64,000 nucleotides of DNA from Flavobacterium defluvii (GCF_900129555.1 NZ_FQWC01000001.1:310001-374000); one strand, 5' to 3'. Positions 1-10,839 are shown, counted from the first letter of the stretch. Numbers and translations are program-made. Notes: generated by a model from the letters alone, not told the origin.

Positions 1-988
1 CCACAACTTTTTTATCTGCAAAAACACGCGATGCTGAAAAACTTGTATTCGATACACCATTTTGAAAAGTATAAAAACTCCCCGCTGTTGCCAAAGTAAC
101 GTTAGTTGTGCCAACTAATGCTCCTGTTGTTGAATATGTATCTATTGTTAAAGCTGTATTGTCTTTTGTAGCAACTACAGTAGTTTGTTCTGCAGTATCA
201 TTTCCTTTTCCTCTTTCAATAAAGTACTCCGTTCCTAAAACTGATTCGGGCGGAACCTGATTAAAAGCCCCATCTCCACAGCCACCCGGCGTATCTATCG
301 CTGCTGAAGTATTCATTACAACAGGATTCGAAGATTCTACCAATGTTCCTATAGCTGCTTTAAATAAATAACTTTGTCCGGAATTTAAGGTCGTTACAAT
401 AGCATTATTAATTTTTATGGTTGTATTGTCAACAGTAGCCATAATGCTGTAAATAGGACGCTGATCTCCAAAACCTCCAAAATTCCCTAAAGAACCGTCT
501 CGGTAATATCCTACTCTAAATCTAATTCCTATTCCTGCATCTCCAAAACTTGTTAATGCGGCATTTCCTTTAATATCCTGATCACTGCCATCACCACCTA
601 AAGCGTCTGAGGCAACGTTTCTTAAATTAATCGAAACTGGGGCGCTTGCGTTAATTATTAATCCAGCTCCGTTTAAAACAGTATTTAAAGCAAATGCAGG
701 TGCGTCCTTTGGTAAACCAGCAAATCTATATACGGCCGGAGTTCCTTTTACCGCGGTTAAATTAGTGACCAACGTACCATTACTTTTAGATAATGTAATA
801 TTTACAGTAGTTGTAGAATTTGTTGCTATAACAATTTCATTTGCTTTACTAAAATATTGCCATGGAGCAGGAGCAATATAATGCTTCGTGTAGAATTGAG
901 CCGAAGCACTATAACTCATTAATAAAAAGAACAAAACAAGAAATTGTGGCTTAAAAAATTTAAACCTATTAAAAGTAAAGTTACGCAT
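1..988 (-). CDS. large secreted adhesin-like protein, 5' part only
   Basis: The frame is open from an ATG at 988 down to the window edge (329 codons) and the gene continues outside. The N-terminus has a typical signal peptide (Arg/Lys-rich start, hydrophobic stretch, Ser-Ala-Ser-Ala-Gln cleavage region near residues 28-32). The mature part is rich in Thr, Ser, Asn, Gly and Val, with repeated beta-type segments, and contains GGCGDGAFNQVPP and a KDNTALTID-type segment. These recall the IgGFc-binding-like N-terminal regions of large flavobacterial surface proteins, many of which end in a type IX secretion sorting domain. That C-terminus is not in the window, so export through type IX secretion is inference. 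The family assignment rests on overall character only. Confidence 0.6.
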   Translation of the reverse strand, partial: MRNFTFNRFKFFKPQFLVLFFLLMSYSASAQFYTKHYIAPAPWQYFSKANEIVIATNSTTTVNITLSKSNGTLVTNLTAVKGTPAVYRFAGLPKDAPAFALNTVLNGAGLIINASAPVSINLRNVASDALGGDGSDQDIKGNAALTSFGDAGIGIRFRVGYYRDGSLGNFGGFGDQRPIYSIMATVDNTTIKINNAIVTTLNSGQSYLFKAAIGTLVESSNPVVMNTSAAIDTPGGCGDGAFNQVPPESVLGTEYFIERGKGNDTAEQTTVVATKDNTALTIDTYSTTGALVGTTNVTLATAGSFYTFQNGVSNTSFSASRVFADKKVV

Positions 989-1530
989 AGACAGACCCGT
1001 TATTAATTTGAGTATTAGATATTATAGAAACTGAATACCAAAAGTTGATTTTCAGATTATTTAGCACATACGAAAAAATTGAAAAGATAGATTTAAGATT
1101 TTTGAAAAAACTTTTTTCAAAATCATTAAAATCATAAAGAGGAGTTTGGACCATAATTTTTTCAGGTTCAAGACACATAGTCGTCTTTGGATTAAATTAG
1201 TAGATTTGGTGCTGCGAAAATATATAAACACCTCAATACTAGCCACATTCCTCGACAAACTACCCAGAAAAACGTTGAAATACACTTTTTGTCGATAAAA
1301 ATTAACTTTGGCAAGTCAATAAACATAGTAACTTAACAACAAATCAACAGAAATTTCTTAATTTTTTAATGAAAAATTAATATTTAGCAGTTTTAATAAC
1401 AAATACGCAACATTCTCTTACAAATAAGAAAATACAGAAACGAAAAAAAAGAATACAAAAGACTGTATATCAGCATTTTAATTAAATAATAAAAAATGAT
1501 AATTAGAAGTAAAATATTCCTTATCAGACT
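989..1530. other. 542-bp intergenic region without recognised gene
   Basis: This very AT-rich stretch separates the adhesin-like gene from queG, both on the minus strand. I see no convincing coding frame, tRNA, or hairpin followed by a T-run. No TAnnTTTG box in the minus orientation is clearly placed for the adhesin gene. It probably holds that gene's promoter and untranslated leader. Confidence 0.5.
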
Positions 1531-2457
1531 TTATTTTAGAAATTTAATATTTCGTTTAAGTCCTTCAAATTTTGTTCTTTTTATAGGGGAATTTTTAAAA
1601 ACTTTTTGAAAAGTTTCTTCAGTAATTTCTGTCCAATCTTTTTTAGAAAAAGAAATTAAATCTGGATTTGGATCAAAAAGAGGTTCAGAATGTGGTTTAG
1701 AAAATCGATTCCACGGACAGACATCCTGACAAGTATCACAGCCAAACATCCATTCGTCAAATTTTCCTTTCATTTCATTAGGAATATTTTCTTTTAGTTC
1801 GATTGTGTAATACGAAATACATTTACTTCCATCAACTATATATGGAGCAACAATTGCCTGTGTAGGACAAGCATCTATACACGCCGTGCAAGACCCGCAA
1901 TGATCAGTTACAGCATGATCATACTCTAAATCTAAGTCTAAGATTAACTCGGCTATAAAATAAAAAGAGCCTACTTTCTGCGTAATTAAATTACTATTTT
2001 TTCCAATCCAGCCTAAACCACTTTTTGCAGCCCACGCTTTATCTAAAACCGGCGCAGAATCGACAAAAGCACGACCGGAAACGTCACCTATATTTTCCTG
2101 AATAGAATGAAGAAGTTCTTTGAGTTTTTCTTTTATAACAAAATGATAATCCTGTCCGTAAGCATATTTAGATATTTTAAAACTTTCAGAATTTTGAGAT
2201 TCAGAAGGGTAATAATTTAATAAAAGAGAAACAACACTCTTGGCATCATCAACTAATAAAGTTGGATCTAAACGTTTATCAAAATGGTTTTCCATATAAG
2301 CCATCTGGCCGTTATAATTGTTATTTAACCATTTTTCCAGTCGGGGCGCTTCTTGTTCTAAAAAACCGGCCTTAGATATTCCACAAGAAATAAAACCCAG
2401 TCTTTTGGCTTCTTCTTTTATAAACTTTGAATATATTTCTTTAGAATTAATACTCAT
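1531..2457 (-). CDS. queG: epoxyqueuosine reductase QueG
   Basis: Catalyses the last step of queuosine synthesis, reduction of epoxyqueuosine in the anticodon of tRNAs, using cobalamin and two [4Fe-4S] clusters. The 308 residues are near the usual family length for the short form. Visible are [20 protein letters not shown] at about 131-150 with the likely catalytic Asp133, a first ferredoxin motif with Cys187/190/193/197, Cys213, and a second motif [12 protein letters not shown] with Cys240/243/247. The start ATG overlaps the stop of the upstream P450 by 4 bases, so the two are probably translated together. A transporter for the queuosine precursor lies far away at 46.6 kb. Assignment is firm. 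Confidence 0.95.
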   Translation of the reverse strand: MSINSKEIYSKFIKEEAKRLGFISCGISKAGFLEQEAPRLEKWLNNNYNGQMAYMENHFDKRLDPTLLVDDAKSVVSLLLNYYPSESQNSESFKISKYAYGQDYHFVIKEKLKELLHSIQENIGDVSGRAFVDSAPVLDKAWAAKSGLGWIGKNSNLITQKVGSFYFIAELILDLDLEYDHAVTDHCGSCTACIDACPTQAIVAPYIVDGSKCISYYTIELKENIPNEMKGKFDEWMFGCDTCQDVCPWNRFSKPHSEPLFDPNPDLISFSKKDWTEITEETFQKVFKNSPIKRTKFEGLKRNIKFLK

Positions 2458-3800
2458 CTTTTAGAAAATGAAACTTGAACATTTACAGGTTTTAGAGTAA
2501 TTAACGGATTGAATTGAATTACATCATTATTAGATTTAATAATATATTTTTTGACAATTTGAGAAATTGTCAAACACATTTCATAAATCGCAAATCCGGT
2601 TCCAATACACATTCTGGGTCCGGCACCAAATGGATAAAAATATTGTATAGATTCTTTCTTTTGTTCACCCAGAAATCGTTCTGGCATGAACGTATCAGGA
2701 TTTTTCCAATATTTAGGATTACGATGTAATTCATAAAAAGAAACTCCAATTAAGGTGTTTTTTTTTATTTTAAATTGCCCCAGAAAATCGTCTTCAAGAT
2801 TTTGCCTGTCTGTAATCCACGCAGGCGGATACAAACGCATTGATTCGTTCAAAACAGCATTTGTATATGTCATTTTTTGAAGCTGCTCAATGACATTTTC
2901 AGTTTGCGATTCAATCTCAATCACTTCTTCCAATATCTTTTGCTGCACTTCTGGATTTCTTCCTAAAAGATGAAGCGTAAAGGTTAGTGCATTTGCGCTC
3001 GTTTCATGTCCTGCAATAAACAAAACTTTAATTTCATCAATCAATTGCTCGATAGACATACTTTCACCAGTATCTTCGTATCTGGTTTCCAAAAGCATAT
3101 TGAGCAAATCGTTTATTTCTTCATTTGAAGATTTTCTTTCTTCAATAATTTTGCGAATAATATTGTTGCTTTCTTCTGCTAATTTGAGATGTTTTTTTAC
3201 CTGACCGCTTAGTGAAAACCACCATGCTTTGTGCGGAAGTCTGATTTCTTTAATTAAAAAATTCTGTACTTCTTCAATAATAAATTTTATTCTCCCAAAT
3301 TTGTTTTCGGCAGTAGAAAGCTGAAATAAAGATTTAGCAACAACATTAAATGCCAGATTACTCATTACAGGAAAAAGGTCTATTGGTTTTTCTTCAACCA
3401 GGTTCTCAATTTCCGAAGTAATGGTTTTGTTCATATTATTAACCAGCTGATTCATTTTTTGTTTATGAAATGCCGGCTGAATAAGTCTTCTTTGTTTTAA
3501 CCAATAATCACCGTCGCTCGTCAATAGTCCCTTTCCTAAATATTTGGAAAGATATACAGATTGAAATTTAGATTTGTGATAGTTTTTTTGATTTTTAACT
3601 AAAATATGCTGAGCAATTTCATTGTCTCTTGACAAAATTATATACTTTGAAAAACCAATTTTAATGGAAAAAGAATCCCCAAATTTCTCAAAATATCTTT
3701 TATGAAAAGGGATTGGATTTCTTCGAACACCTTCGGCATCTTTAAGAAACCTCAATATTGAAAGTTGGCTTGGATAATTATAATTTATATTTTCAGACAT
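2454..3800 (-). CDS. cytochrome P450
   Basis: A 448-residue soluble P450 monooxygenase. All signature motifs are present: the I-helix AGHETS (about 264-269) for oxygen activation, the K-helix ExxR in NESMRLYPP (about 319-327), PERF (about 374) and the haem loop [12 protein letters not shown] with the thiolate Cys near 399. There is no obvious membrane anchor. The sequence resembles the bacterial CYP102/CYP4-like branch, often fatty-acid hydroxylases, but the substrate cannot be read from sequence. It is the first gene of a two-gene unit with queG (4-base overlap). No dedicated ferredoxin or reductase gene lies beside it, so it must borrow an electron donor encoded elsewhere. Confidence 0.92.
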   Translation of the reverse strand: MSENINYNYPSQLSILRFLKDAEGVRRNPIPFHKRYFEKFGDSFSIKIGFSKYIILSRDNEIAQHILVKNQKNYHKSKFQSVYLSKYLGKGLLTSDGDYWLKQRRLIQPAFHKQKMNQLVNNMNKTITSEIENLVEEKPIDLFPVMSNLAFNVVAKSLFQLSTAENKFGRIKFIIEEVQNFLIKEIRLPHKAWWFSLSGQVKKHLKLAEESNNIIRKIIEERKSSNEEINDLLNMLLETRYEDTGESMSIEQLIDEIKVLFIAGHETSANALTFTLHLLGRNPEVQQKILEEVIEIESQTENVIEQLQKMTYTNAVLNESMRLYPPAWITDRQNLEDDFLGQFKIKKNTLIGVSFYELHRNPKYWKNPDTFMPERFLGEQKKESIQYFYPFGAGPRMCIGTGFAIYEMCLTISQIVKKYIIKSNNDVIQFNPLITLKPVNVQVSFSKR

Positions 3801-3862
3801 TTTGAATAGAATTAAAACAAACCATTTCTATATCGGTGTTTATTTATTCTTATTGATCAAAT

Positions 3863-4678
3863 TTATTTATTGTGCTGCAAAACCCATTCTGTTATGTCTT
3901 TGATGTTCTGAATTTCAGTATCTGGTGTATTCATTCCCACATCATGCCCCTTCCCTTCCCGGATTATTAATTTGGTTTCTACTCCTTTTCTTTTTAGCTC
4001 AGTATAAAGATTTTGAGATTGGCTCACATTAACTAAATTGTCTGCATCACCGTGAATTAACAGTGTAGGAACATTAGAAATATTATTAAAAGGACTAATT
4101 TTAATTAAGGCAAGATTACTTCCATTTGCATTAATCTTTGTTCCAGCCAACTTTTCAATAATATCCAAATGACCATTATTTTTCATGAATTCAACCGCCT
4201 CAACAGAGTCTAATCTTGAAGGGGCACATAATGCTGTTATAGATTTCATGGTCTTTTTTGTATAGCCGTACAATAATGACAAATGAGCCCCAGCACTAAT
4301 TCCAACAATATGATATCCTTTTTTAGCGTAACCATATTTATTCGAAATTCCCGAAACATAGTTAACAGCAGCATCAATATCATCCAATAAATCTTTTGCG
4401 GAGGTATTATCACTTACATAACGGTAATCAACATTGGCAACAACAAATCCTTTATCTGCAATATCCTGTGCATGCTTACTTGTATATTCAAGTCCGCCCA
4501 TAGACCATGCTCCTCCATGCAGAAGTATAATAACAGGCGAATCTTTTAAATTTCCATCAGGAATATATAAATCCAAAACTTGCTGATACGATTTTCCATA
4601 AGCAAGATGGGGAATATAATTTGTCTGTCCAAAAGAGTTGCAATAAGCAAATACCAGGAATAAAAAAATATGTCTCAT
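3863..4678 (-). CDS. exported alpha/beta hydrolase (carboxylesterase type)
   Basis: A 271-residue protein with an N-terminal signal peptide ending in NSFGQ. The oxyanion-hole motif HGG is at 54-56, the nucleophile elbow GISAG at 125-129 (Ser127), the acid in HGDADNLV (about 208-215) and the catalytic His in GKGHDVG (His244). This is the layout of the hormone-sensitive-lipase/BD-FAE group of esterases. Likely substrates are short-chain esters or acetylated sugars, but the natural substrate is unknown. It lies between the P450 and ruvB on the same strand, with a 9-base gap to ruvB, so it may be expressed as the tail of the ruvB transcript. Confidence 0.88.
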   Translation of the reverse strand: MRHIFLFLVFAYCNSFGQTNYIPHLAYGKSYQQVLDLYIPDGNLKDSPVIILLHGGAWSMGGLEYTSKHAQDIADKGFVVANVDYRYVSDNTSAKDLLDDIDAAVNYVSGISNKYGYAKKGYHIVGISAGAHLSLLYGYTKKTMKSITALCAPSRLDSVEAVEFMKNNGHLDIIEKLAGTKINANGSNLALIKISPFNNISNVPTLLIHGDADNLVNVSQSQNLYTELKRKGVETKLIIREGKGHDVGMNTPDTEIQNIKDITEWVLQHNK

Positions 4679-4687
4679 AAAATGTTT

Positions 4688-5710
4688 TTAAAATAATCCT
4701 CCCTGGATATTTGTATTAACTTTTCCTAAATGCTTATATGCTTTTTCAGTAACTTCACGACCACGAGGCGTACGCATAATGAAGCCTTCCTGAATCAAAA
4801 AAGGCTCATAAACTTCCTCAATAGTTTCACTGCTTTCAGATACGGCAGTCGCCAAAGTTGAAAGGCCAACCGGCCCTCCTTTGAACTTATTGATAATCGT
4901 TAATAATATTTTATTATCCATTTCATCAAGTCCATGTGCGTCAACATTTAAAGCTTTTAATGCATATTTAGATATTTCAAGATCGATTGTCCCGTTACCT
5001 TTTATCTGTGCAAAATCACGAACTCTTCTCAATAATGCATTTGCAATACGAGGTGTTCCACGGCTTCGTCCGGCAATTTCAATAGCTGCTTCAAGGTCAA
5101 TAGGCATTTTTAATATTCCGGCACTTCTTTCAACAATAGTCGTCAAAAGTTCGGTTGAGTAATATTGCAAACGAGATGAAATCCCAAAACGGGCTCTCAT
5201 AGGAGCAGTTAAAAGTCCTGAACGAGTTGTTGCACCGATTAATGTAAAAGGGTTTAAATTGATTTGAACTGTTCTTGCATTTGGACCAGACTCAATCATA
5301 ATATCGATTTTAAAATCTTCCATTGCCGAGTATAAATATTCCTCAACAATTGGACTCAAACGATGAATTTCGTCTATAAATAAAACATCTCTTTCATCAA
5401 GATTTGTCAATAGTCCTGCTAAATCCCCAGGTTTATCCAAAACAGGTCCCGATGTGATTTTGATTCCAACTTCTAATTCATTAGCAAGAATATTTGCTAA
5501 AGTTGTTTTCCCTAATCCTGGGGGCCCATGAAATAATGCATGATCTAAAGCTTCACCGCGTTGATTAGCAGCAGCAACAAAAACTTTTAAGTTTTCCAAA
5601 ACCTGGTCTTGGCCCGCGAAATCATCAAATGACAGCGGACGCAATCTTTTTTCAAGATCTAATTCTTCTGAGTTATATCCCTTAGTAGTAGGATCAAGAT
5701 TTTCATTCAT
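4688..5710 (-). CDS. ruvB: Holliday junction branch migration helicase RuvB
   Basis: ATP-driven motor of the RuvAB complex that moves Holliday junctions during recombination and repair. At 340 residues it has the standard length. Walker [12 protein letters not shown] is at 62-72, Walker [11 protein letters not shown] at about 108-117, the sensor GATTRSG follows, and the C-terminal winged helix carries [21 protein letters not shown] box at 5715-5722 lies only about 4 bases from the ATG, so the mRNA may be nearly leaderless. No ruvA or ruvC lies beside it, a common arrangement in Bacteroidota. Confidence 0.97.
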   Translation of the reverse strand: MNENLDPTTKGYNSEELDLEKRLRPLSFDDFAGQDQVLENLKVFVAAANQRGEALDHALFHGPPGLGKTTLANILANELEVGIKITSGPVLDKPGDLAGLLTNLDERDVLFIDEIHRLSPIVEEYLYSAMEDFKIDIMIESGPNARTVQINLNPFTLIGATTRSGLLTAPMRARFGISSRLQYYSTELLTTIVERSAGILKMPIDLEAAIEIAGRSRGTPRIANALLRRVRDFAQIKGNGTIDLEISKYALKALNVDAHGLDEMDNKILLTIINKFKGGPVGLSTLATAVSESSETIEEVYEPFLIQEGFIMRTPRGREVTEKAYKHLGKVNTNIQGGLF

Positions 5711-5714
5711 TCTA

Positions 5715-5722
5715 CAAAGATA
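5715..5722 (-). promoter_or_regulatory. possible -7 box of ruvB
   Basis: TATCTTTG on the minus strand matches the Bacteroidota TAnnTTTG box and ends 4 bases before the ruvB ATG. I see no TTG element at the expected 17-23 bp upstream. If real, the transcript would start at or next to the start codon. Confidence 0.4.
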
Positions 5723-5781
5723 TAGAAAACTAATTAGTTTGGTAAAATAGTAAAACTGAACGTTTAAAACTTTAACTAAAC

Positions 5782-5813
5782 AAAAAAGACTGTTATTTCT
5801 AACAGTCTTTTTT
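5782..5813 (-). terminator. terminator of the act/cta operon
   Basis: A perfect 14-bp stem (AAAAAAGACTGTTA and its complement) with a 4-base loop and a T-run on the minus strand. It lies 8 bases after the ctaD stop codon. Its A/T ends make it able to work in both directions. Confidence 0.9.
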
Positions 5814-5820
5814 AATATTT

Positions 5821-7623
5821 CTAGTGGTGTAAAACTTCTTCACCTTCTTTCATTGGTACATTTTGAGGAACAAAATCTACATCATGATTTGGGTTACTAT
5901 AGTCATACGGCCAACGGTATACGTGAGGAATTTCACCTGGCCAGTTTCCGTGAATATGTTCAACTGGTGTAGTCCACTCTAAAGTTGTAGATTTCCATGG
6001 GTTTTGAGTTGCTTTTTTACCGTAGAAAATACTACTAAAGAAGTTGTATAAGAATACTAACTGGAACGCTCCTCCTACAAGAGCAAATGTTGTAATTAAA
6101 ACATTCACATTTTGTAAATCATCAAATAAAGGGAAGTTCGTGTTTGTATAATAACGTCTTGGTAAACCAGCCAATCCTATAAAGTGCATTGGGAAGAATA
6201 CTCCGTAAGCACAAACCGCAGTTACCCAGAAGTGAATATAACCTAAGTTTTTATTTAACATTCTTCCGTACATTTTAGGGAACCAGTGGTAGATACCAGC
6301 AAACATTCCGTAAAGTGCAGATATACCCATTACTAAGTGAAAGTGAGCAATTACGAAGTAAGTATCATGAACGTTAATATCTAAAGTACTATCTCCTAAA
6401 ATGATTCCTGTTAAACCTCCAGTGATAAAAGTAGAAACCATACCAATAGAGAATAACATTGCAGGGTTGAATTGTAAGTTACCTTTCCATAACGTTGTAA
6501 TCCAGTTGAAAGCTTTTACAGCAGATGGAATTGCAATCAATAAAGTTGTAAAAGTAAATACAGATCCTAAGAATGGATTCATACCAGAGATAAACATGTG
6601 GTGACCCCATACAATAGTAGATAAGAATGCAATTGCAAGAACTGACATAATCATCGCTCTGTATCCGAAAATTGGTTTACGAGCATTCGTAGACATGATT
6701 TCAGAAACAAGACCCATCGCCGGTAAAATTACAATGTAAACCTCAGGGTGACCTAAGAACCAGAATAAGTGCTCAAATAATACTGGAGAACCTCCTTGGT
6801 AGTGTAAAACCTCTCCAGCAATATAGATATCTGACAAGAAGAATGAAGTACCAAAACTTCTATCAAAAATCAATAATAATGCAGCTGATAATAACACCGG
6901 GAATGAAATAACACCAATAATAGCTGTTACGAAAAATGTCCAGATTGTAAGAGGAAGTCTAGTCATAGACATTCCTTTAGTTCTTAAGTTGATAACAGTT
7001 ACAATGTAGTTTAATGATCCCATTAAAGAAGATGCAATAAAGATAGCCATTGAAACCAACCATAAAGTCATACCAGCTCCAGATCCTGGAATAGCTTGTG
7101 GCAAAGCACTTAATGGAGGATAAATAGTCCAACCTGCAGAAGCTGGTCCAGCTTCAACAAATAATGAACATACCATAACAACTGCTGATAAGAAGAACAA
7201 CCAGTATGAAATCATATTCATAAATCCAGAAGCCATATCTCGGGCCCCAATTTGAAGTGGAATAAGTAAGTTACTAAAAGTTCCACTCAAACCAGCCGTT
7301 AGTACAAAGAATACCATAATGGTACCGTGAATTGTAACTAAAGCCAGATAAATATCATTTGCCATTACACCATCAGGTGCAAATTTATCTCCTAATAAAA
7401 TATTAAAAATTTTAAAAGACTCTTCTGGCCACGCTAATTGCATTCTGAAAAGCAGGGACATTGCAATACCAATTACTCCCATAACAATACCCGTAATTAA
7501 GTATTGTTTAGCAATCATTTTGTGATCAATACTAAAAATATATTTAGTAATGAACGTGTCCTTATGATGATGTTCGTGCTCGTGATCGTGTCCGTGATCG
7601 TGACCGTGCGCTTCTGCTGACAT
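5821..7623 (-). CDS. ctaD: cytochrome c oxidase subunit I
   Basis: Catalytic subunit of the aa3-type haem-copper oxidase in the inner membrane; it reduces oxygen to water and pumps protons. At 600 residues it has about 12 membrane segments. Ligands can be seen: His99 (haem a) in [13 protein letters not shown] at 292-296 (CuB His and the cross-linked Tyr), His341-His342 (CuB), and [12 protein letters not shown] at 419-430 with His427 and His429 for the haems. An unusual His/Asp/Glu-rich head (nine His in residues 6-20) precedes the first membrane helix. It is the last gene of the operon, 33 bases after ctaC, which fits the known physical partnership of alternative complex III with this oxidase. 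Confidence 0.97.
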   Translation of the reverse strand: MSAEAHGHDHGHDHEHEHHHKDTFITKYIFSIDHKMIAKQYLITGIVMGVIGIAMSLLFRMQLAWPEESFKIFNILLGDKFAPDGVMANDIYLALVTIHGTIMVFFVLTAGLSGTFSNLLIPLQIGARDMASGFMNMISYWLFFLSAVVMVCSLFVEAGPASAGWTIYPPLSALPQAIPGSGAGMTLWLVSMAIFIASSLMGSLNYIVTVINLRTKGMSMTRLPLTIWTFFVTAIIGVISFPVLLSAALLLIFDRSFGTSFFLSDIYIAGEVLHYQGGSPVLFEHLFWFLGHPEVYIVILPAMGLVSEIMSTNARKPIFGYRAMIMSVLAIAFLSTIVWGHHMFISGMNPFLGSVFTFTTLLIAIPSAVKAFNWITTLWKGNLQFNPAMLFSIGMVSTFITGGLTGIILGDSTLDINVHDTYFVIAHFHLVMGISALYGMFAGIYHWFPKMYGRMLNKNLGYIHFWVTAVCAYGVFFPMHFIGLAGLPRRYYTNTNFPLFDDLQNVNVLITTFALVGGAFQLVFLYNFFSSIFYGKKATQNPWKSTTLEWTTPVEHIHGNWPGEIPHVYRWPYDYSNPNHDVDFVPQNVPMKEGEEVLHH

Positions 7624-7656
7624 ATATGTGTACTTTAAATTTTCTTAATAATATTA

Positions 7657-8847
7657 TTATTTCATAGCTACTTTAGCTACAGCTGCCTTAACAGTATCTA
7701 TAACTGCTTTTACAGTATCTTTAACTTTAGCAGTAGTATCTGCAGCAGTACCTTCAGCTCCTTCAGCTGGCTTTTCAGCAGCAGCCGCTTTGATATCCTG
7801 CGCCAAAGTAGTTTTTTCGCTTAACCATTTTTTATAATCTTCCGGAGTATCAACAACAACTTTCATTTGCATGTTATAGTGTGAAGCACCACAGATTTTA
7901 TTACATAATAATAAATAATCAAATGTATAAGGATCTAAAGCTGTACCACCTTTTGCAACTAATTCAGCGCTTTTTTCAGCTCTTAATTTGTTGATATGAG
8001 CAACTTTTTCTTTCATAAAATCCAACTCTCTGTATTCTGCAGTAGTATAAGTTGGAACAAATGCAAATTCAGTAACCATACCAGGAACGCAGTTCATCTG
8101 TGCTCTAAAGTGAGGCATATAGGCTGAGTGCAAAACGTCTTGAGAACGCATTTTGAAATGCACTTTTTTACCTTTAGGAATGTGTAACTCAGTTACTACG
8201 ATATCATCTTGAGCATTAGGATCTGACATATCAACTCCTAATGTGTTAACTCCTTCAATTAAACGTACGTTAGCTTTTCCTAAAACATTATCTTTTCCTG
8301 CATATCTAGCTGTCCATTTAAATTGCTGAGCATAAAGTTCAATTTCAACTACATCTTCATCTTTATCAACGAACATGATATTATTCCAAGCATATAATCC
8401 GTAAAGAATTAAACAAGCTAAAACCACAGAAGGAATAATACTCCAGATTGCTTCTAATTTATTACTATCAGCAAAGAATAATGCTTTTCTATCTTTGTGT
8501 CCTCTGTTTTTAAAAGAAAACCAGTATAATAACCCTTGTGTAATAACCTGAACTGTAAAAATTAAAACCCAAGTAATATTCATTAAATTATCTACTAAAA
8601 GTCCGTGCTCAGAAGCAGGAGTATGAAGTGCCAAATTACCCCATTTTAGTAAACCATAAATAGTAAATATATAAATGAATGCTAAAAAGCCAAACAAAAT
8701 ATATCCCTGAATGTTATTGTCATTATCTGATGCAACCTGAGAATCGTCCGAAGAAGATCCTACCTGAGTAAGATCAAATATCTTGGTCAATTGCCATAAT
8801 GCAACTGCTAATAAAACTAAAACTATAATTACCAACAAACTTGTCAT
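7657..8847 (-). CDS. ctaC: cytochrome c oxidase subunit II
   Basis: Carries the CuA centre that accepts electrons from cytochrome c or directly from complex III. The 396 residues are longer than the classical subunit. Hydrophobic segments occur at about 1-20, 47-67, 88-110 and 134-156. The CuA ligands are His240 (SQDVLHS) and the motif CNKICGASHYNM with Cys315, Cys319, His323 and Met327. The C-terminal 40 or so residues form a low-complexity Ala/Lys/Thr/Glu tail beyond the cupredoxin domain. Two extra N-terminal hydrophobic segments before the usual hairpin are typical of Bacteroidota versions. The gene lies between actF and ctaD with short gaps, so it is co-transcribed. Confidence 0.95.
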   Translation of the reverse strand: MTSLLVIIVLVLLAVALWQLTKIFDLTQVGSSSDDSQVASDNDNNIQGYILFGFLAFIYIFTIYGLLKWGNLALHTPASEHGLLVDNLMNITWVLIFTVQVITQGLLYWFSFKNRGHKDRKALFFADSNKLEAIWSIIPSVVLACLILYGLYAWNNIMFVDKDEDVVEIELYAQQFKWTARYAGKDNVLGKANVRLIEGVNTLGVDMSDPNAQDDIVVTELHIPKGKKVHFKMRSQDVLHSAYMPHFRAQMNCVPGMVTEFAFVPTYTTAEYRELDFMKEKVAHINKLRAEKSAELVAKGGTALDPYTFDYLLLCNKICGASHYNMQMKVVVDTPEDYKKWLSEKTTLAQDIKAAAAEKPAEGAEGTAADTTAKVKDTVKAVIDTVKAAVAKVAMK

Positions 8848-8866
8848 CTGTTTACTTCTTTAAATA

Positions 8867-10258
8867 TTAATAATGAAAATGTTTACTTTCTTCGATGAAA
8901 GGGTTTCTTTTTGCAAGCAAAGGAGATTTAGTTAATGCAGTAAATACAACAAATATAAACAAACCTAAGAAGAAAAGAATAGATGCAATTTCAGGAACTC
9001 CGATAAACCATTTGTCTCCAACTGTACCAGGCATAATCATATTAAAGAAATCAACATAGTGACCTAATAATATTACGATACCTGCCATAACAACAACCCA
9101 GCTAAGACGTTTGAAGTCTGTATTAATTAATATTAATAATGGGAAAACAAAGTTCATAACAACTGCTCCAAAGAAAGGCAGGTTATATAATTGAATTCTT
9201 GTTACGAAATAAGTTACCTCCTCTGGAATATTAGCATACCAGATCAACATGAACTGAGAGAACCATAAATAAGTCCAGAAAACACTAATACCAAACATGA
9301 ATTTAGCTAAATCGTGAATGTGGCTTGTATTTACGTACTCTAAATATCCTTTAGATTTTAAGTATAAAGTAACTAATGCAATAGTTGTGATACCGCTTAC
9401 AAAGAAAGAAGCAAATACATACCATGCGAATAAAGTACTAAACCAGTGTGGATCAAATGACATAATCCAATCCCAAGCCATGATAGACTCAGAAACGATA
9501 AAGAATACTAAGAAACCAGCAGATAACTTGAAGTTCTTTTTGTAGTTTAGATCATCGTTAGCTTCATCTTGAGCTAAACAGTTTTTTCTAGAGAAATAAC
9601 GGTATAAATTCCATCCTGCTAAAAAGATAGCCGCTCTAACAATCCAGAAAGGAAAGTTTAAATAGCCTGATTTACCAGCAATGATTTCATCATAATGAGG
9701 ACTTTTAGGATCAGTAACACCTTCTCCTAACCATACAAAAATATGATTAAAGTGTAATCCGCATAAAACCAGAATTATAAAAAAGATTATAGAACCTGCA
9801 GGCAAATAAGCGGTGATGCCCTGCATAACTCTAAATAATACTGGAGACCAACCTGCCTGAGCAACTTGTTGAATAGCATAAAAAGCTAAAACTCCCATAG
9901 AAAGCAGTAAAAAGAAAATACATGCTACGTATAATGCAGACCAAGGTTTGTTTTGTAATTGGTGCAATACATGAGTTAAATGTTCTGTGTGTTCATCAAC
10001 AGCATCAACTTTTGCATGTTCACCACCTTTGTGTTCTTCATGTGAAGCAGCAGCTTCATGATGTCCTGCTTCTTTATGAGATGCCTCAGCAGACTCTCCA
10101 TGCTCAGCACCATGTTCACCATGAGCCTCAGCAGCTAGTATTTTTTCAACTTCTTGAATATCTTTAGGTGCACTTAAAAAACCATACCCAATTCCTAATA
10201 GTCCTAAAACCATTAAGATGATAGAAAAAGTTTTTAATTTACTTGAAAATGTATACAT
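8867..10258 (-). CDS. actF: alternative complex III subunit ActF
   Basis: Membrane subunit of the quinol:cytochrome c oxidoreductase alternative complex III, related to NrfD/ActC. From the ATG at 10258 (MYTFSSKLK) it has 463 residues. A TTG codon 27 bases upstream would also keep the frame open but abuts the actE stop; the ATG matches the expected protein start. About ten membrane helices follow an N-terminal helix at about 11-30. Residues 46-99 form a polar segment with 13 histidines and many Glu and Ala, absent from most relatives outside Bacteroidota as far as I know. Order and spacing place it between actE and ctaC. Confidence 0.93.
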   Translation of the reverse strand: MYTFSSKLKTFSIILMVLGLLGIGYGFLSAPKDIQEVEKILAAEAHGEHGAEHGESAEASHKEAGHHEAAASHEEHKGGEHAKVDAVDEHTEHLTHVLHQLQNKPWSALYVACIFFLLLSMGVLAFYAIQQVAQAGWSPVLFRVMQGITAYLPAGSIIFFIILVLCGLHFNHIFVWLGEGVTDPKSPHYDEIIAGKSGYLNFPFWIVRAAIFLAGWNLYRYFSRKNCLAQDEANDDLNYKKNFKLSAGFLVFFIVSESIMAWDWIMSFDPHWFSTLFAWYVFASFFVSGITTIALVTLYLKSKGYLEYVNTSHIHDLAKFMFGISVFWTYLWFSQFMLIWYANIPEEVTYFVTRIQLYNLPFFGAVVMNFVFPLLILINTDFKRLSWVVVMAGIVILLGHYVDFFNMIMPGTVGDKWFIGVPEIASILFFLGLFIFVVFTALTKSPLLAKRNPFIEESKHFHY

Positions 10259-10285
10259 ATCTATTACGATCAGTTTGTTCAACAA

Positions 10286-10831
10286 TTATAATTGGCTTTT
10301 TAGTTTTAGAACATAGTCAGCAACTAACCAACGTTCGTGGGCACTTAATTGATTTGCGTGTGAACCCATTGCATTTAAACCATAAGTTTCAACATGAAAT
10401 ATACTTCCTTCAGTAATATCTCTGTCTTTATAGCTAGGTACTCCAAGAAATTTTTCTCTTTCAACCAATTTACCTTTACCATTACCAGCTGCACCATGAC
10501 AGCTAATACAATAAATTTCGAAAAGTTCTTTTCCTTTTCCAGAATTTCTTTCTTCTTCAGTTAAAGGAGATTTTAAATTAGCTTTTGCTAATTCATATCC
10601 TGCTGTTGAATTTTCATATTCATAAGGTTCAAAACCTCTGTTAATAGTTCCTTCTACAGGAAGCTGACCTTCTTTACCTCCTTTAAATATATTTGCTTCT
10701 GTATATGGCTCATAAGCTACAGACTCATACATATTTGGAAAATACTGATAGTTTGGTGCCGAATTATTGTGGCAAGATGAAACTAAAATAGTTATACCAA
10801 CTAAAAGTGTTATTTTATATATCCTTTTCAT
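10286..10831 (-). CDS. actE: alternative complex III monohaem cytochrome c subunit ActE
   Basis: A 181-residue lipoprotein: the signal ends in LVSSC, giving lipid attachment at Cys20. One haem-binding motif, CISCH, is at 108-112, and Met155 in LNAMGSH is the likely sixth haem ligand. The protein takes part in electron transfer on the periplasmic face of the complex. It lies between actD and actF with 8 and 27 bases of spacing. Confidence 0.94.
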   Translation of the reverse strand: MKRIYKITLLVGITILVSSCHNNSAPNYQYFPNMYESVAYEPYTEANIFKGGKEGQLPVEGTINRGFEPYEYENSTAGYELAKANLKSPLTEEERNSGKGKELFEIYCISCHGAAGNGKGKLVEREKFLGVPSYKDRDITEGSIFHVETYGLNAMGSHANQLSAHERWLVADYVLKLKSQL

Positions 10832-10839
10832 AGCTACAA

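Noticed and set aside
1201..1208. TAGATTTG on the plus strand as a promoter
   Set aside because: It fits TAnnTTTG, but no plus-strand gene follows; one chance match per few kilobases is expected.
10259..10285. TTG start for ActF, nine codons earlier
   Set aside because: It abuts the actE stop and uses a rare start codon, while ATG at 10258 begins the expected protein.
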